A stretch of DNA of 64,000 nt from Pseudomonas marvdashtae (GTDB lineage Bacteria > Pseudomonadota > Gammaproteobacteria > Pseudomonadales > Pseudomonadaceae): contig NZ_JABWQX020000001.1 in the NCBI RefSeq assembly GCF_014268655.2, positions 2,076,001-2,140,000 on the forward strand. Reading direction: 5' to 3'. The translations under genes and the position numbers were made by a program. Below the pieces are notes generated by a model. The model searched no databases. It was not told the origin of the DNA and saw nothing but the letters and a program-made list of their open reading frames with translations. The stretch's first letter is position 1; every line of letters starts with the position of its first letter. This document shows positions 54,265 through 63,176 of this stretch, piece by piece.

Positions 54265-55734
54265 TCAGTAGAGGCTACGACTCATGGCCGTCGATAAAGA
54301 ATGCACGCCGGCCTCGATCCTTTCCAGCGGTACTGCGCCGAAACCAAGGACGAAGCACCTGTTTTCCAGGCTGGGGATATTTTTTACAAAACAGGGCGTT
54401 CCAAGGAAGATCCCTTCGCGTTTGGATTCATTAATCATGCTCTGATAATTCACCAGTGAAGAACACTCGGCAAAAACATGAAGGCCCGCCCGCGCGCTGG
54501 AAAGGCTCACCATGTCACCCAGCGACTTTTCAAGAGAGGATCTCAATAGATCTTGCCGGGATGAATACTCGGTACGCATTCTGCGAATATGCTGGGCAAA
54601 ATGCCCCTCATGAATGAAGTCAGCCAGCGCTGCCTGGAGGTGCAAAGCCCCGGGTCTGAAAAGCTTCGTGCTGGCCTTGGCAAAGGCTTCTGAAAGGTGA
54701 TTCGGTACCACCAGAAAGCCCATGCGTATCCCTGCGAACATCGCCTTGCTGAAGGTGCCGATGTAGATAACGCGTCCATCAGTGTCCAAACCCTGGAGCG
54801 AAGGCAGCGGGGCGCCGTCGTATCTGAACTCGCTGTCGTAGTCGTCTTCCAGGACCCATAGATTTTGTGCTCGGGCGCTTTGAAGCAACTCCAGGCGCCT
54901 GGACAACGGCATCACGACGCCCGTCGGATATTGATGCGACGGGCTCACGACGACGATCTTTGTCCGTGGCGGGACGTCACTGTTCGCGAGGTCCAAACCC
55001 TGTTCGTTAACCTCACCCCCTGCCACGTTCAGGCCGGAAGCTGAAAAGACGGTAGGAAAGGCCCAGTGGCAAGGATTCTCGACGATCGCAGTATCGCCTG
55101 CATCTGCAAGCAATCTCGCACAGAGGTCAACGGCCTGGTGTGTACCGGTCGTGATAATGATCTGGCCAGGATCACAATTGACGGATCGTGAGATTTTCAG
55201 ATAGCCCGCTATCGCCTCCCGAAGTTGGCGTAATCCGCCATGGTCCGCATAGCCAGAGAGCGCCAGATTGCCTTTCGAAAGATATCTGGCAACGAGCCGC
55301 TTCCAGATATGAAACGGGAAGGCTTGCGAATCGGCAACCCCAGGCACAAATGCTCCAGTGGTATTTCCCATACCCCCCGGCAATGAGGTCAATTGAGAAC
55401 CGCGCCTGGAAAGCTGCATGGAGTGCTGCGTATGTACGTTTCCGGGCGCAGCACTCAGTGGCTGCTTCAGGGTAGGGGCCACGTATGTCCCGTTTCCGGC
55501 ACGGGTAACCAGATAGTTCTCCGCGATCAGTCGGTCGTAAGCCAGGGATACGGTGATCCGAGAGACCTCAAGGTCAGCGGCCAATGCGCGGGATGAGGGA
55601 AGCTTCTGCCCCGAGATCAACGTGTGATCCAGCACTGCAAACCGAATGGTGTCATACATCTGCTTTTGCATCGGAATCGATGACTGCTTATCAAGGTTTT
55701 TTAAAAGCAAGTCAGTCAAGAGGACAGCGCGCAT
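54265..55734 (-). CDS. MocR-type GntR/aminotransferase regulator
   Basis: The protein has about 489 residues. An N-terminal winged HTH (residues 10-75, SSRALAADLEVSRITVSLAYDR) is followed by a fold-type I aminotransferase domain with the PLP-binding Asn/Asp/Lys region (YDSEFRYDGAPLPSL, then YIGTFSKAMFAGIRMG). Proteins of this type (MocR, PdxR, GabR) sense PLP-linked amino acids. I chose the ATG at 55734 because family members begin just before the HTH; an ATG at 55794 is also in frame. It converges with the phospho-lyase gene. Confidence 0.8.
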   Translation of the reverse strand: MRAVLLTDLLLKNLDKQSSIPMQKQMYDTIRFAVLDHTLISGQKLPSSRALAADLEVSRITVSLAYDRLIAENYLVTRAGNGTYVAPTLKQPLSAAPGNVHTQHSMQLSRRGSQLTSLPGGMGNTTGAFVPGVADSQAFPFHIWKRLVARYLSKGNLALSGYADHGGLRQLREAIAGYLKISRSVNCDPGQIIITTGTHQAVDLCARLLADAGDTAIVENPCHWAFPTVFSASGLNVAGGEVNEQGLDLANSDVPPRTKIVVVSPSHQYPTGVVMPLSRRLELLQSARAQNLWVLEDDYDSEFRYDGAPLPSLQGLDTDGRVIYIGTFSKAMFAGIRMGFLVVPNHLSEAFAKASTKLFRPGALHLQAALADFIHEGHFAQHIRRMRTEYSSRQDLLRSSLEKSLGDMVSLSSARAGLHVFAECSSLVNYQSMINESKREGIFLGTPCFVKNIPSLENRCFVLGFGAVPLERIEAGVHSLSTAMSRSLY

Positions 55735-56036
55735 TGGAGTGGCTCTATCAAAATGTTCGGTATGGCTATACACCCTATTGCCAGTGAGCGTCATATTCAA
55801 TCGGGTTTCCCCCAAAGAACCTGTCGATGGACACCGCTACTGTCCTGCACAGAACCAGGCCGTCAATGTGCCAATTGGTAGCACGTAGCGCGATTTTCCT
55901 GCGACCGCTCTCCTGCGTAAAAACCAAGGATTGCATTTGAATCAGCCAGTTAACCTGTCATGAGCATTATTGGCACGCACCGTGCTTTATTGTATTTGTG
56001 GATAATTGGATACAAAAATACAAAGAGGCTGACCCT
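55735..56036. other. Divergent promoter gap of the MocR and GntR genes
   Basis: No gene is seen in the 302-base gap. It contains the inverted repeat listed at 55990 and the promoters of both genes. Confidence 0.5.
55990..56023. promoter_or_regulatory. Inverted repeat operator before the GntR gene
   Basis: TTGTATTTgTggAT (55990-56003) and ATACAAAAATACAA (56010-56023) match in 11 of 14 positions, with TTGGATACAA inside. Such sites are typical for GntR/FadR-type autoregulation. It lies 13 bases before the ATG at 56037. Confidence 0.5.
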
Positions 56037-56705
56037 ATGCAATTTGCCCCCGCTTACGTTGACCGCCAGCCTCTCACTGCGGAAGAGGAGGCCTACAACT
56101 TCCTCCTCGATGCCATCTGCGGCGGCCGTTTCCGCAAGGGCGATCGCCTGATTGCCGAGGATATCGCCGGCGAGATCGGCATGAGCCGCATGCCGGTGCG
56201 CGAGGCATTCCGCCGCCTGGATGCCCAGGGCCTGGTAACGCTGCGGCCCAATCGCGGTGCCATCGTCAGCGGTCTGGATCTCGATGATCTGTACGAGGTG
56301 TTCGAGATGCGTAGCGCGCTTGAAGGCTTGGCGGTGCGCGTCGCGGTCAGCCGCATCGGTGAGCGCCAGTTGGCGGCGCTGGAGCGGTTGCTGGACGAGA
56401 TGGATGACTACCGCGACGAGAGCGCCGCGTGGGTCCGTCGCCACCGCGCCTTTCACGAATACCTGTGCGGGCTCAGCGGCCGGCCACGCTTGATGAAGCA
56501 AATTTCAGCGTTGTATTCGCTGGTGGAAGCCCCCATGCGTTTGTGGCTGCAGCACAGCGAAAAACCCCTCAGCGCGCGCGAGGAACACGCGGTGATCCTC
56601 GACGCAATTCGCGCCGGGGACGCCGCCCGCGCCGAAGCCGTGGTGCGCGAACACATCGAAAGCACCGTGCCGCTACTGATTCGATTTCTGCAACTGGAAA
56701 AATAA
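56037..56705 (+). CDS. GntR-family regulator, FadR subfamily
   Basis: The protein has 222 residues. The winged HTH (about 20-80, EDIAGEIGMSRMPVREAFRR) is followed by an all-helical FCD domain (EVFEMRSALEGLAVRVA, then HRAFHEYLCG). The ATG at 56037 has GAGG 9 bases upstream. It precedes the ABC importer genes on the same strand and is their probable regulator. The effector is likely an organic or amino acid. Confidence 0.85.
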   Translation: MQFAPAYVDRQPLTAEEEAYNFLLDAICGGRFRKGDRLIAEDIAGEIGMSRMPVREAFRRLDAQGLVTLRPNRGAIVSGLDLDDLYEVFEMRSALEGLAVRVAVSRIGERQLAALERLLDEMDDYRDESAAWVRRHRAFHEYLCGLSGRPRLMKQISALYSLVEAPMRLWLQHSEKPLSAREEHAVILDAIRAGDAARAEAVVREHIESTVPLLIRFLQLEK

Positions 56706-56781
56706 GAGAGGCGGGGCCTAACCCGTCCGTGTTTTGACTTTAGTCCTGCCCCCGTTATTCAACGAAGTGGAGTGTCTGGTC

Positions 56782-57591
56782 ATGCATAAACAACACCGCG
56801 CCTTGCTGGTGGCTGTCACCCTGGGTTTCTGTACACAATGGGCGTTTGCCGCGCCCCAGGTGCCGGAGCGCCTGCAAAAGGTCGATAAACTCACCTACTG
56901 CTCGGGAATGGATTCACCGCCCCTGGTGTCCTTCGACGAGTCCCAGAAACCGCGTGGGCTCACCGTCGACCTGGGCCTGGAAATCGCCAAGCGCCTGGGC
57001 AATAAAACCGTGCAATGGCGGGTCATTCCGTTTTCCGGCCTGGTGCCGGCGCTGCTCGCCCAGCAGTGCGACATGATCGTCGACCAGCTGTTCGACAAGC
57101 CCGAGCGCCGCCAAGTGATCGACATCGTCAACTACATGTACTCCAGTCAGGCGGTGGTGGTACCCAAGGGCAACCCCAAGGGCATCAAGACCCTGGATGA
57201 CCTGTCCACGCACAAGGTCGCCGTGCTCAACGGCTCCACCATCAAGACCCTGCTCGACACCCAGAACGAGAGCCTCGCCAAGGCCGGCAAGCCCCCGATG
57301 AAACTGGTGGTGTACAACACCGACACCGATGCCTTCCAGGCCCTGCGCATCAGCCAGGTCGACGCCTATGGCACCACCGTGGAAACCGCTGGCTACTACG
57401 CCGCGATGGCCCCGGAGCTGTTCCAGGAAGGCGTGCCCGCGTTCAGCCGCATCCTCACCGGCCTGGGCATGCGCAAGGACGACCCGCAACTGACCGTTGC
57501 CGTGCAGCAGATCATCAGCGACATGCGTAGCGACGGCAGCTATGTGCAATTGCTCAACAAATGGCATGTCAGCAGCGACACACTCGACTGA
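56782..57591 (+). CDS. ABC transporter substrate-binding protein (polar amino acid type)
   Basis: The protein has 269 residues: a signal peptide of about 23 residues (MHKQHRALLVAVTLGFCTQW, AFA) and an SBP_bac_3 domain with a ligand pocket near DMIVDQLFDKPERRQ. The ATG at 56782 has GGAG 9 bases upstream; an earlier in-frame start at 56734 adds residues before the signal peptide. It belongs to the importer encoded by the next two genes. Confidence 0.87.
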   Translation: MHKQHRALLVAVTLGFCTQWAFAAPQVPERLQKVDKLTYCSGMDSPPLVSFDESQKPRGLTVDLGLEIAKRLGNKTVQWRVIPFSGLVPALLAQQCDMIVDQLFDKPERRQVIDIVNYMYSSQAVVVPKGNPKGIKTLDDLSTHKVAVLNGSTIKTLLDTQNESLAKAGKPPMKLVVYNTDTDAFQALRISQVDAYGTTVETAGYYAAMAPELFQEGVPAFSRILTGLGMRKDDPQLTVAVQQIISDMRSDGSYVQLLNKWHVSSDTLD

Positions 57592-57603
57592 GGTTCTACA
57601 ACG

Positions 57604-58380
57604 ATGAATTTCAATTGGGATGTGTTCTGGCAATACCTGCTGCAGCCCAGTGGGGTCTACCTCACCGGGCTGTGGCTGACTTGCCTGATCAGCGTGCTGG
57701 CGATGCTGCTCGGCTGTGCGCTGGGCCTGGCGGCGGCGCTGTTGCGCCTGTCGAAGAACCCGCTGCTGCATCTGCCGGTGCGCTTTTACGTGTGGTTGAT
57801 GCGCGGCACGCCGTTGCTGGTGCAGATCGTGTTTCTGTACACCGCACTGGCAGCGGGCGGGATCTTCCGCTTCGAGGACATCGAGCTGTTCGGGCTGATC
57901 ATCCCCGGCAACATCCAGGCGGCGATCATCGCCCTGGGCCTGAATGAAGGCGCGTACATGGCCGAAATCATCCGCGCCGGCATCGGCGCGGTGGACAAGG
58001 GCCAGTACGAGGCCGGACGTTCCCTGGGCATGGGGTTCGGCAAGTTGATGCGGCGCATTGTGCTGCCCCAGGCGTTCCGGGTGATCGTGCCGCCGCTGGG
58101 CAATGAGTTCAATGTGATGCTCAAGAACACCACGCTGGTGAGTGTGATCGGCGTGCAGGAGCTGTTGCTCAGCACGCAGATGGTGACCTCGGCGACGTTT
58201 CGCGTATTCGAGTTGTACTTGGTCGTCGCCATTTACTTCCTGACCTTGACCACCCTGTGGGGCTTTTTCCAACGCTGGCTCGAACACCGCTTCGGCCAGT
58301 CCGATCGGCCTTCGGCGCCACCTCCGGCCGCCAGCCGCATGTTCGGTCGCAGCACCCTGAAACTGCTGAGGGGACGTTAA
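57604..58380 (+). CDS. ABC transporter permease, amino-acid type
   Basis: The protein has 258 residues and about five helices. The permease loop is [20 protein letters not shown]. Only one permease gene is present, so the channel is probably a homodimer, unlike the two-permease importer at 3482. It is 12 bases after the binding-protein gene and two bases before the ATPase gene. Confidence 0.87.
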   Translation: MNFNWDVFWQYLLQPSGVYLTGLWLTCLISVLAMLLGCALGLAAALLRLSKNPLLHLPVRFYVWLMRGTPLLVQIVFLYTALAAGGIFRFEDIELFGLIIPGNIQAAIIALGLNEGAYMAEIIRAGIGAVDKGQYEAGRSLGMGFGKLMRRIVLPQAFRVIVPPLGNEFNVMLKNTTLVSVIGVQELLLSTQMVTSATFRVFELYLVVAIYFLTLTTLWGFFQRWLEHRFGQSDRPSAPPPAASRMFGRSTLKLLRGR

Positions 58381-58382
58381 CC

Positions 58383-59162
58383 ATGGCGCACCAAAGTGAA
58401 GAGCTGATCATTGACGCACAGGATATCCAGAAGTCGTTCGGCGAGTTGCAGATCCTCAAGGGCATCTCCCTGCAAGTACGGCGCGGCGAAGTGGTGGTGC
58501 TGATCGGCGCCTCCGGCTCCGGCAAGACCACCTTTATCCGCTGCATCAACCTGCTGGAAGACATCCAGGGCGGGCGCATTCGCGTCAACGGCCGCGCCAT
58601 GGGCTATCGCGAACGCAGCGACGGCAGCCTGGTACGCGATTCGGAGCGCAACATCGCCCGCCAGCGTCGCGACATCGGCATGGTGTTTCAGCGCTTCAAC
58701 CTGTTCCCGCACATGACCGCGCTGGAGAACATCATCGAAGCGCCGATCCAGGTGCTCGGCGTGCCGCGTGCGGCGGCGCTGGAACAGGCGCGCGGCTTGC
58801 TGGCGCGGGTCGGCCTGGCGGACAAGGCCAGCCACTACCCGTCGATGCTCTCCGGCGGCCAGCAGCAACGGGTGGCGATTGCCCGTGCTTTGGCGATGAA
58901 ACCCCAGGCCATGCTGTTTGACGAACCCACCAGCGCTCTCGACCCTGAAACCGTCGGCGAGGTCCTGCAGGTGATGAAGGAGCTGGCCGAGGAGGGCATG
59001 ACCATGGTGGTGGTCACCCATGAAATGGGCTTTGCCCGCGAAGTGGCCGACCGCGTGGTGGTGCTCGATCAGGGCGAGCTGATCGAACAAGGGCCGCCGG
59101 AACAGATTTTCAGCCACCCCAGCCATCCACGTACCCGGGCGTTTCTCAGCCGTGTGTTATGA
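58383..59162 (+). CDS. ABC transporter ATP-binding protein, amino-acid type
   Basis: The protein has 259 residues. Walker A is GASGSGKTT, the signature is LSGGQQQRV and Walker B is [14 protein letters not shown]. It shares the insert ([15 protein letters not shown]) with the ATPase at 4813. The ATG at 58383 is the natural start, two bases after the permease stop; the longer in-frame reading from 58257 is excluded by overlap with the permease gene. Confidence 0.9.
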   Translation: MAHQSEELIIDAQDIQKSFGELQILKGISLQVRRGEVVVLIGASGSGKTTFIRCINLLEDIQGGRIRVNGRAMGYRERSDGSLVRDSERNIARQRRDIGMVFQRFNLFPHMTALENIIEAPIQVLGVPRAAALEQARGLLARVGLADKASHYPSMLSGGQQQRVAIARALAMKPQAMLFDEPTSALDPETVGEVLQVMKELAEEGMTMVVVTHEMGFAREVADRVVVLDQGELIEQGPPEQIFSHPSHPRTRAFLSRVL

Positions 59163-59184
59163 CCTTTTTTGAAGAGCCTTTGCC

Positions 59185-60795
59185 ATGTTGAAATTCTCCG
59201 CTCACGAGTATCCCTATCCGTCGCAACGCCAAAGCGTTTTCGCCCGTCGCGGCATGGTCGCGGCGTCGCAGCCTCTGGCGGCACAGGCCGGTATCCAGAT
59301 CATGCAGAAGGGTGGCAATGCCATCGATGCCGCGATTGCCACGGCGGCGGCCCTCACTGTGGTTGAACCCACCGGCTGCGGCCTGGGCGGCGATGCATTT
59401 GCCCTGGTGTGGTGCAGGGGCCAGTTGCATGGCCTCAATGGCAATGGACACGCGCCGGCCGCCTTGAGTATCGAAGCGGTCAAGGCGGCGGGGCACACAC
59501 AGATGCCGCTGTACGGCTGGACCCCGGTTACGGTGCCGGGTTGCCCGTCGGCGTGGGCCGAGTTGTCGAAACGCTTCGGTAAGTTGCCGTTTGCCGATTT
59601 GCTGCAACCAGCGATCAGCCTGGCACGCGACGGTTTTCCGCTGTCGCCGGTGGTTGCCCACCAATGGCAGATCTCCTTGAACGAATTCGGCCCGCACCGC
59701 GATGACGTGCTGCAAGCTTGGTTCGATACGTTCCTCGTCGACGGGCACGCACCCCAAGCGGGCGAAATTTTCCGCAACCCGGCCCAGGCCCGCACCCTGG
59801 AAGAACTCGCCGCCACCGGCTGCGAAAGCCTGTATCGCGGCGCTCTGGCCGAGCGCCTGGATGCGCATTCGCGCGCCAGCGGCGGCTACCTGCGCGCCAG
59901 CGACCTCAAGGATTACCGCGCGCAGTGGGTGGAGCCGATCCACATCAATTACCGTGGTGTCGACGTTTGGGAAATCCCGCCGAGCGGCCAGGGCCTGGTG
60001 GCGTTGATGGCGCTGAAGATCCTCGAAGGCTTCAACTTCGATCACCGCGACAGCCAGCAGACCTGGCACCGCCAACTGGAGGCGATGAAGCTCGCCTACA
60101 GCGACGGCCTGCACTACATCACTGACCCGGCGCACATGCGCGTGGCGGTGGCCGACCTGCTCAGCGATGACTACAGCACCCGCCGCCGTGACCAGATCGG
60201 CGAGCAGGCCCAGCCGCCCAAACCCGGCGACCCCCATGCCAGCGGCACGGTGTACCTGGCCACGGCGGATGCCGAAGGCAATATGGTCTCGTTCATCCAG
60301 AGCAATTACCACGGCTTCGGCTCCGGCGTAGTGCTGCCCGACAGCGGCATCGCCCTGCAGAATCGCGGGCAGGAATTCAGCCTTGATGAGGCGCATGCCA
60401 ACTGCCTGGCACCGGGCAAGAAAACCTTCCACACCATCATCCCGGGCTTCCTCAGCAAGGACGGCAAGGCCCTTGGACCGTTCGGCGTGATGGGCGGCTA
60501 TATGCAGCCCCAGGGCCACGTGCAGATGGTGATGAACCTGGTGGACTTCGGCCTCAACCCCCAGGCGGCATTGGACGCGCCGCGCTGGCAATGGCTGGGC
60601 GACATGAAGGTCGGCATCGAACACGGTGCTTCACGCGACATGGTCAATGCGCTGGCGCGGCGCGGGCACAAGGTACAGACCGACAGCGACCTGACCGACT
60701 ACGGGCGTGGGCAGATCATCCTGCGCGACCCGGTCACCGGCGTGTTGTGCGGCGGCACTGAGCCACGGGCGGATTCGCATATCGCGGCGTGGTAA
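59185..60795 (+). CDS. Gamma-glutamyltransferase-family enzyme (cytoplasmic)
   Basis: The protein has 536 residues. The N-terminal half ends near HASG and the nucleophile Thr is in HASGTVYLATADAEGN; the conserved GGNAIDAAIA lies near the start and the later FGVMGGYMQPQG is typical. It has no signal peptide, so unlike periplasmic GGT it would act in the cytoplasm. Autocleavage should occur before that Thr. It follows the importer ATPase by 22 bases. With a glutamine-synthetase-like ligase downstream, the role may be removal of gamma-glutamyl groups from amine intermediates. Confidence 0.83.
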   Translation: MLKFSAHEYPYPSQRQSVFARRGMVAASQPLAAQAGIQIMQKGGNAIDAAIATAAALTVVEPTGCGLGGDAFALVWCRGQLHGLNGNGHAPAALSIEAVKAAGHTQMPLYGWTPVTVPGCPSAWAELSKRFGKLPFADLLQPAISLARDGFPLSPVVAHQWQISLNEFGPHRDDVLQAWFDTFLVDGHAPQAGEIFRNPAQARTLEELAATGCESLYRGALAERLDAHSRASGGYLRASDLKDYRAQWVEPIHINYRGVDVWEIPPSGQGLVALMALKILEGFNFDHRDSQQTWHRQLEAMKLAYSDGLHYITDPAHMRVAVADLLSDDYSTRRRDQIGEQAQPPKPGDPHASGTVYLATADAEGNMVSFIQSNYHGFGSGVVLPDSGIALQNRGQEFSLDEAHANCLAPGKKTFHTIIPGFLSKDGKALGPFGVMGGYMQPQGHVQMVMNLVDFGLNPQAALDAPRWQWLGDMKVGIEHGASRDMVNALARRGHKVQTDSDLTDYGRGQIILRDPVTGVLCGGTEPRADSHIAAW

Positions 60796-60845
60796 CGGTT
60801 GCCTGATTGCCATCCTTTTACCCATCGAGTAAGCGGGAGAGCACT

Positions 60846-61631
60846 GTGTTCAATAGTGAGTTGGGCGCGCACGTTGCACTGGTCAGCGGTGCCGGAAGTG
60901 AAGCCGGGATCGGCATGGCCATCGCTCGCAGACTGGCTGCATCCGGAGTGAAGTTGATCATTACGGCGAGCAGTCAGCGTATTTCGCAGCGGATTGAAGA
61001 GCTGCGAGCTGAAGGGTTCGAAGTGGAAGGCCGGCCAGCTGACCTCACTGATGAATGTCAGGTGCGTGATTTGAGCCTGTGGGCAGAGTCCGTCTGGGGA
61101 CGGGTGGATATTCTGGTGAACAATGCCGGCATGGCCATGCAAGGAAGCCCTGAGGTGTTCTCGGAATTGGCAACGATGGAACTGCAGGAGTGGAATCTTT
61201 CACTGGGCAGAAACCTGACCACAGCCTTTCTTCTGACGCGAGCCGTTCTGCCCGGTATGAGGGCGCGAAATTACGGGCGCATCATCAATATCAGCTCCAC
61301 CACAGGCACTCGGTGCAGCAACCCGGGCGAGGCGGCTTATAGCGCCGCCAAGGCCGCGATGGTAGGCATGAGCATGGGGCTTGCGCTTGAAGTCGCCAGG
61401 CAAGGGGTCACCGTCAACAGCGTCGCGCCGGGCTGGATTACCACAGGGTCAACCTCACCCGTTGAAGCCGAGGCGGGACGCTTCACCCCGATGGGCCGGG
61501 CAGGCAGCCCTCACGAAGTGGCTGCGGCGGTTGCATTTCTGGCGTCGCCTGAATCCAGTTACATCACCGGTGAAGTCATTGTGGTGGATGGCGGGAACTG
61601 TTTGGTCGAGAACAAAGCCCCTCGGGCCTGA
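60846..61631 (+). CDS. Short-chain dehydrogenase/reductase
   Basis: The protein has 261 residues. It has an NAD(P)-binding motif of slightly unusual form ([13 protein letters not shown]), NNAG and the catalytic Ser and Tyr-Lys ([18 protein letters not shown]). It starts at GTG 60846, with GGGAG 7 bases upstream; no ATG fits. It would oxidise or reduce an alcohol or keto group of the pathway. It follows the GGT gene by 50 bases. Confidence 0.83.
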   Translation: MFNSELGAHVALVSGAGSEAGIGMAIARRLAASGVKLIITASSQRISQRIEELRAEGFEVEGRPADLTDECQVRDLSLWAESVWGRVDILVNNAGMAMQGSPEVFSELATMELQEWNLSLGRNLTTAFLLTRAVLPGMRARNYGRIINISSTTGTRCSNPGEAAYSAAKAAMVGMSMGLALEVARQGVTVNSVAPGWITTGSTSPVEAEAGRFTPMGRAGSPHEVAAAVAFLASPESSYITGEVIVVDGGNCLVENKAPRA

Positions 61632-61713
61632 ACTTAAAGATGGGGGCGGTGGAGTGTTCCTGTCTGAACGACGACGTTTAACTGATTTTTGTCATTAACA
61701 CAGGGTGTTGATC

Positions 61714-63108
61714 ATGTCGAAAAGTGGAATTAGTGAATCAGCGATTGCTGCGTTTACCGCCTCCGAGCGTGAGCGTTTCATAGAAAGCAACCCAGCGTCG
61801 ATGGCGCTGGCCAAGCGTGCCAGGGCGAATCTGTTCAACGGTGTGCCCATGCACTGGATGAGCGACTGGTCGATGCCTTCGCCGCTGTTCGTGCAGCGTG
61901 CCAAAGGTGCACGCTTCACCGATGTTGATGACCATGAGTACATTGACTTTTGCCTGGGCGACACCGGCACGATGTTCGGCCATTCACCTGATCCTGTTGC
62001 CCGCGCCATCGCCGAGCAGGCGAACAATGGCTTGACCACGATGCTGCCCGGCGAGGACGCGGTGGTGTGCGGCGAGTTGCTGGCTCAGCAATTTGGGCTG
62101 CCTTACTGGCAAGTGACCGCGAATGCGACTGACGCCAACCGTTATGTGCTGCGCTGGGCGCGCGCCATCACCAAACGCAATGTCCTGCTGGTGTTCGACG
62201 GCTGCTATCACGGCACCGTGGATGACGTGATGGTGCGCTACCGCGACGGCAAGACAGTGCACCGTCCGGGTCTTGTGGGCCAGGCCTACGACTTGAGCCA
62301 GTACAGTCGATCCATCCCCTTCAACGATGTCGCCGCACTGGAGGCTGCGTTAGCTCAGGGCGATGTGTGCGCGCTGATGTGCGAGCCGGCGATGACGAAC
62401 ATCGGCATGGTCCTGCCCGATCCTGGGTTCATGCAAAAGTGCCGAGAATTGACCCGCCAATATGGCAGCCTGCTGGTCATTGATGAGACTCACACGATTT
62501 CCACGGGCTTGGGTGGATGCACGCGCCAATGGGCGTTGGAACCCGACTTTTTCGTGGTGGGTAAACCCATCGCAGGGGGCATGCCTTGCGCTGTGTTTGG
62601 CGTGACCGAGGAAGTTGCCCGGGCCATGCGCGACGTGCAGATGAGCGCAGAGGGCGGCGGCCATGGACACAGTGGCATGGGAACAACGCTGTCCGCCAAC
62701 TCGCTGGCGATGCGCTGCATGCGCGCCAGTCTTGAAGAGGTCATGACCGACGGAGCCTACCAGCACATGCTGTCTGTCGCCTCACGACTGGCGCAGGGAT
62801 TTCGCGCGTTGTTCAAGCGCCACCAACTGAACTGGTCTGTCACCGAGTTGGGCGCTCGTTGTGAGTTTCAATTCTGTGCCACGTCGCCCAGAACCGGTGC
62901 GCAAGCCGAGGCGGCTTTTCATGACAGCCTTCAAATGGCGCTGCACCTCTACCTGATCAATCGCGGCATCCTGATCACACCTTTTCACAACATGACCCTG
63001 TGCTGTCCACAAACAAGTGATGCAGATATCGACAGGCTGATCGGTGAACTGGATAACGCGCTGACCACGCTGCTTGCGCTGCCGGGAGCCCGGGTCCTCT
63101 CTTCATAA
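61714..63108 (+). CDS. Class III aminotransferase (GSA-aminomutase-like)
   Basis: The protein has 464 residues. The PLP lysine is in VVGKPIAGGMPCAVFG and the Asp pairing with PLP lies in VIDETHT. The start MSKSGISESAIAAFTASE is Ser- and Ala-rich. The closest relatives in layout are glutamate-1-semialdehyde aminomutase and related transaminases of amine catabolism. The ATG at 61714 has AGGG 9 bases upstream. It lies between the SDR and the glutamine-synthetase-like gene, so it probably acts on the amine or aldehyde of the same pathway. Confidence 0.83.
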   Translation: MSKSGISESAIAAFTASERERFIESNPASMALAKRARANLFNGVPMHWMSDWSMPSPLFVQRAKGARFTDVDDHEYIDFCLGDTGTMFGHSPDPVARAIAEQANNGLTTMLPGEDAVVCGELLAQQFGLPYWQVTANATDANRYVLRWARAITKRNVLLVFDGCYHGTVDDVMVRYRDGKTVHRPGLVGQAYDLSQYSRSIPFNDVAALEAALAQGDVCALMCEPAMTNIGMVLPDPGFMQKCRELTRQYGSLLVIDETHTISTGLGGCTRQWALEPDFFVVGKPIAGGMPCAVFGVTEEVARAMRDVQMSAEGGGHGHSGMGTTLSANSLAMRCMRASLEEVMTDGAYQHMLSVASRLAQGFRALFKRHQLNWSVTELGARCEFQFCATSPRTGAQAEAAFHDSLQMALHLYLINRGILITPFHNMTLCCPQTSDADIDRLIGELDNALTTLLALPGARVLSS

Positions 63109-63176
63109 GTGGATGCTGACGCCGCCGTTTTTTCAAATACTGCCAAGGCGCTTGAATGAGCGCCAAGAGGTTTGAC

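Noticed and set aside
56914-58287. 457-codon open frame on the minus strand
   Set aside because: It lies antisense to the importer genes and is low in complexity (H/Q/R rich).
59146-60624. 492-codon open frame on the minus strand
   Set aside because: It is antisense to the GGT gene, which has the nucleophile and other motifs.
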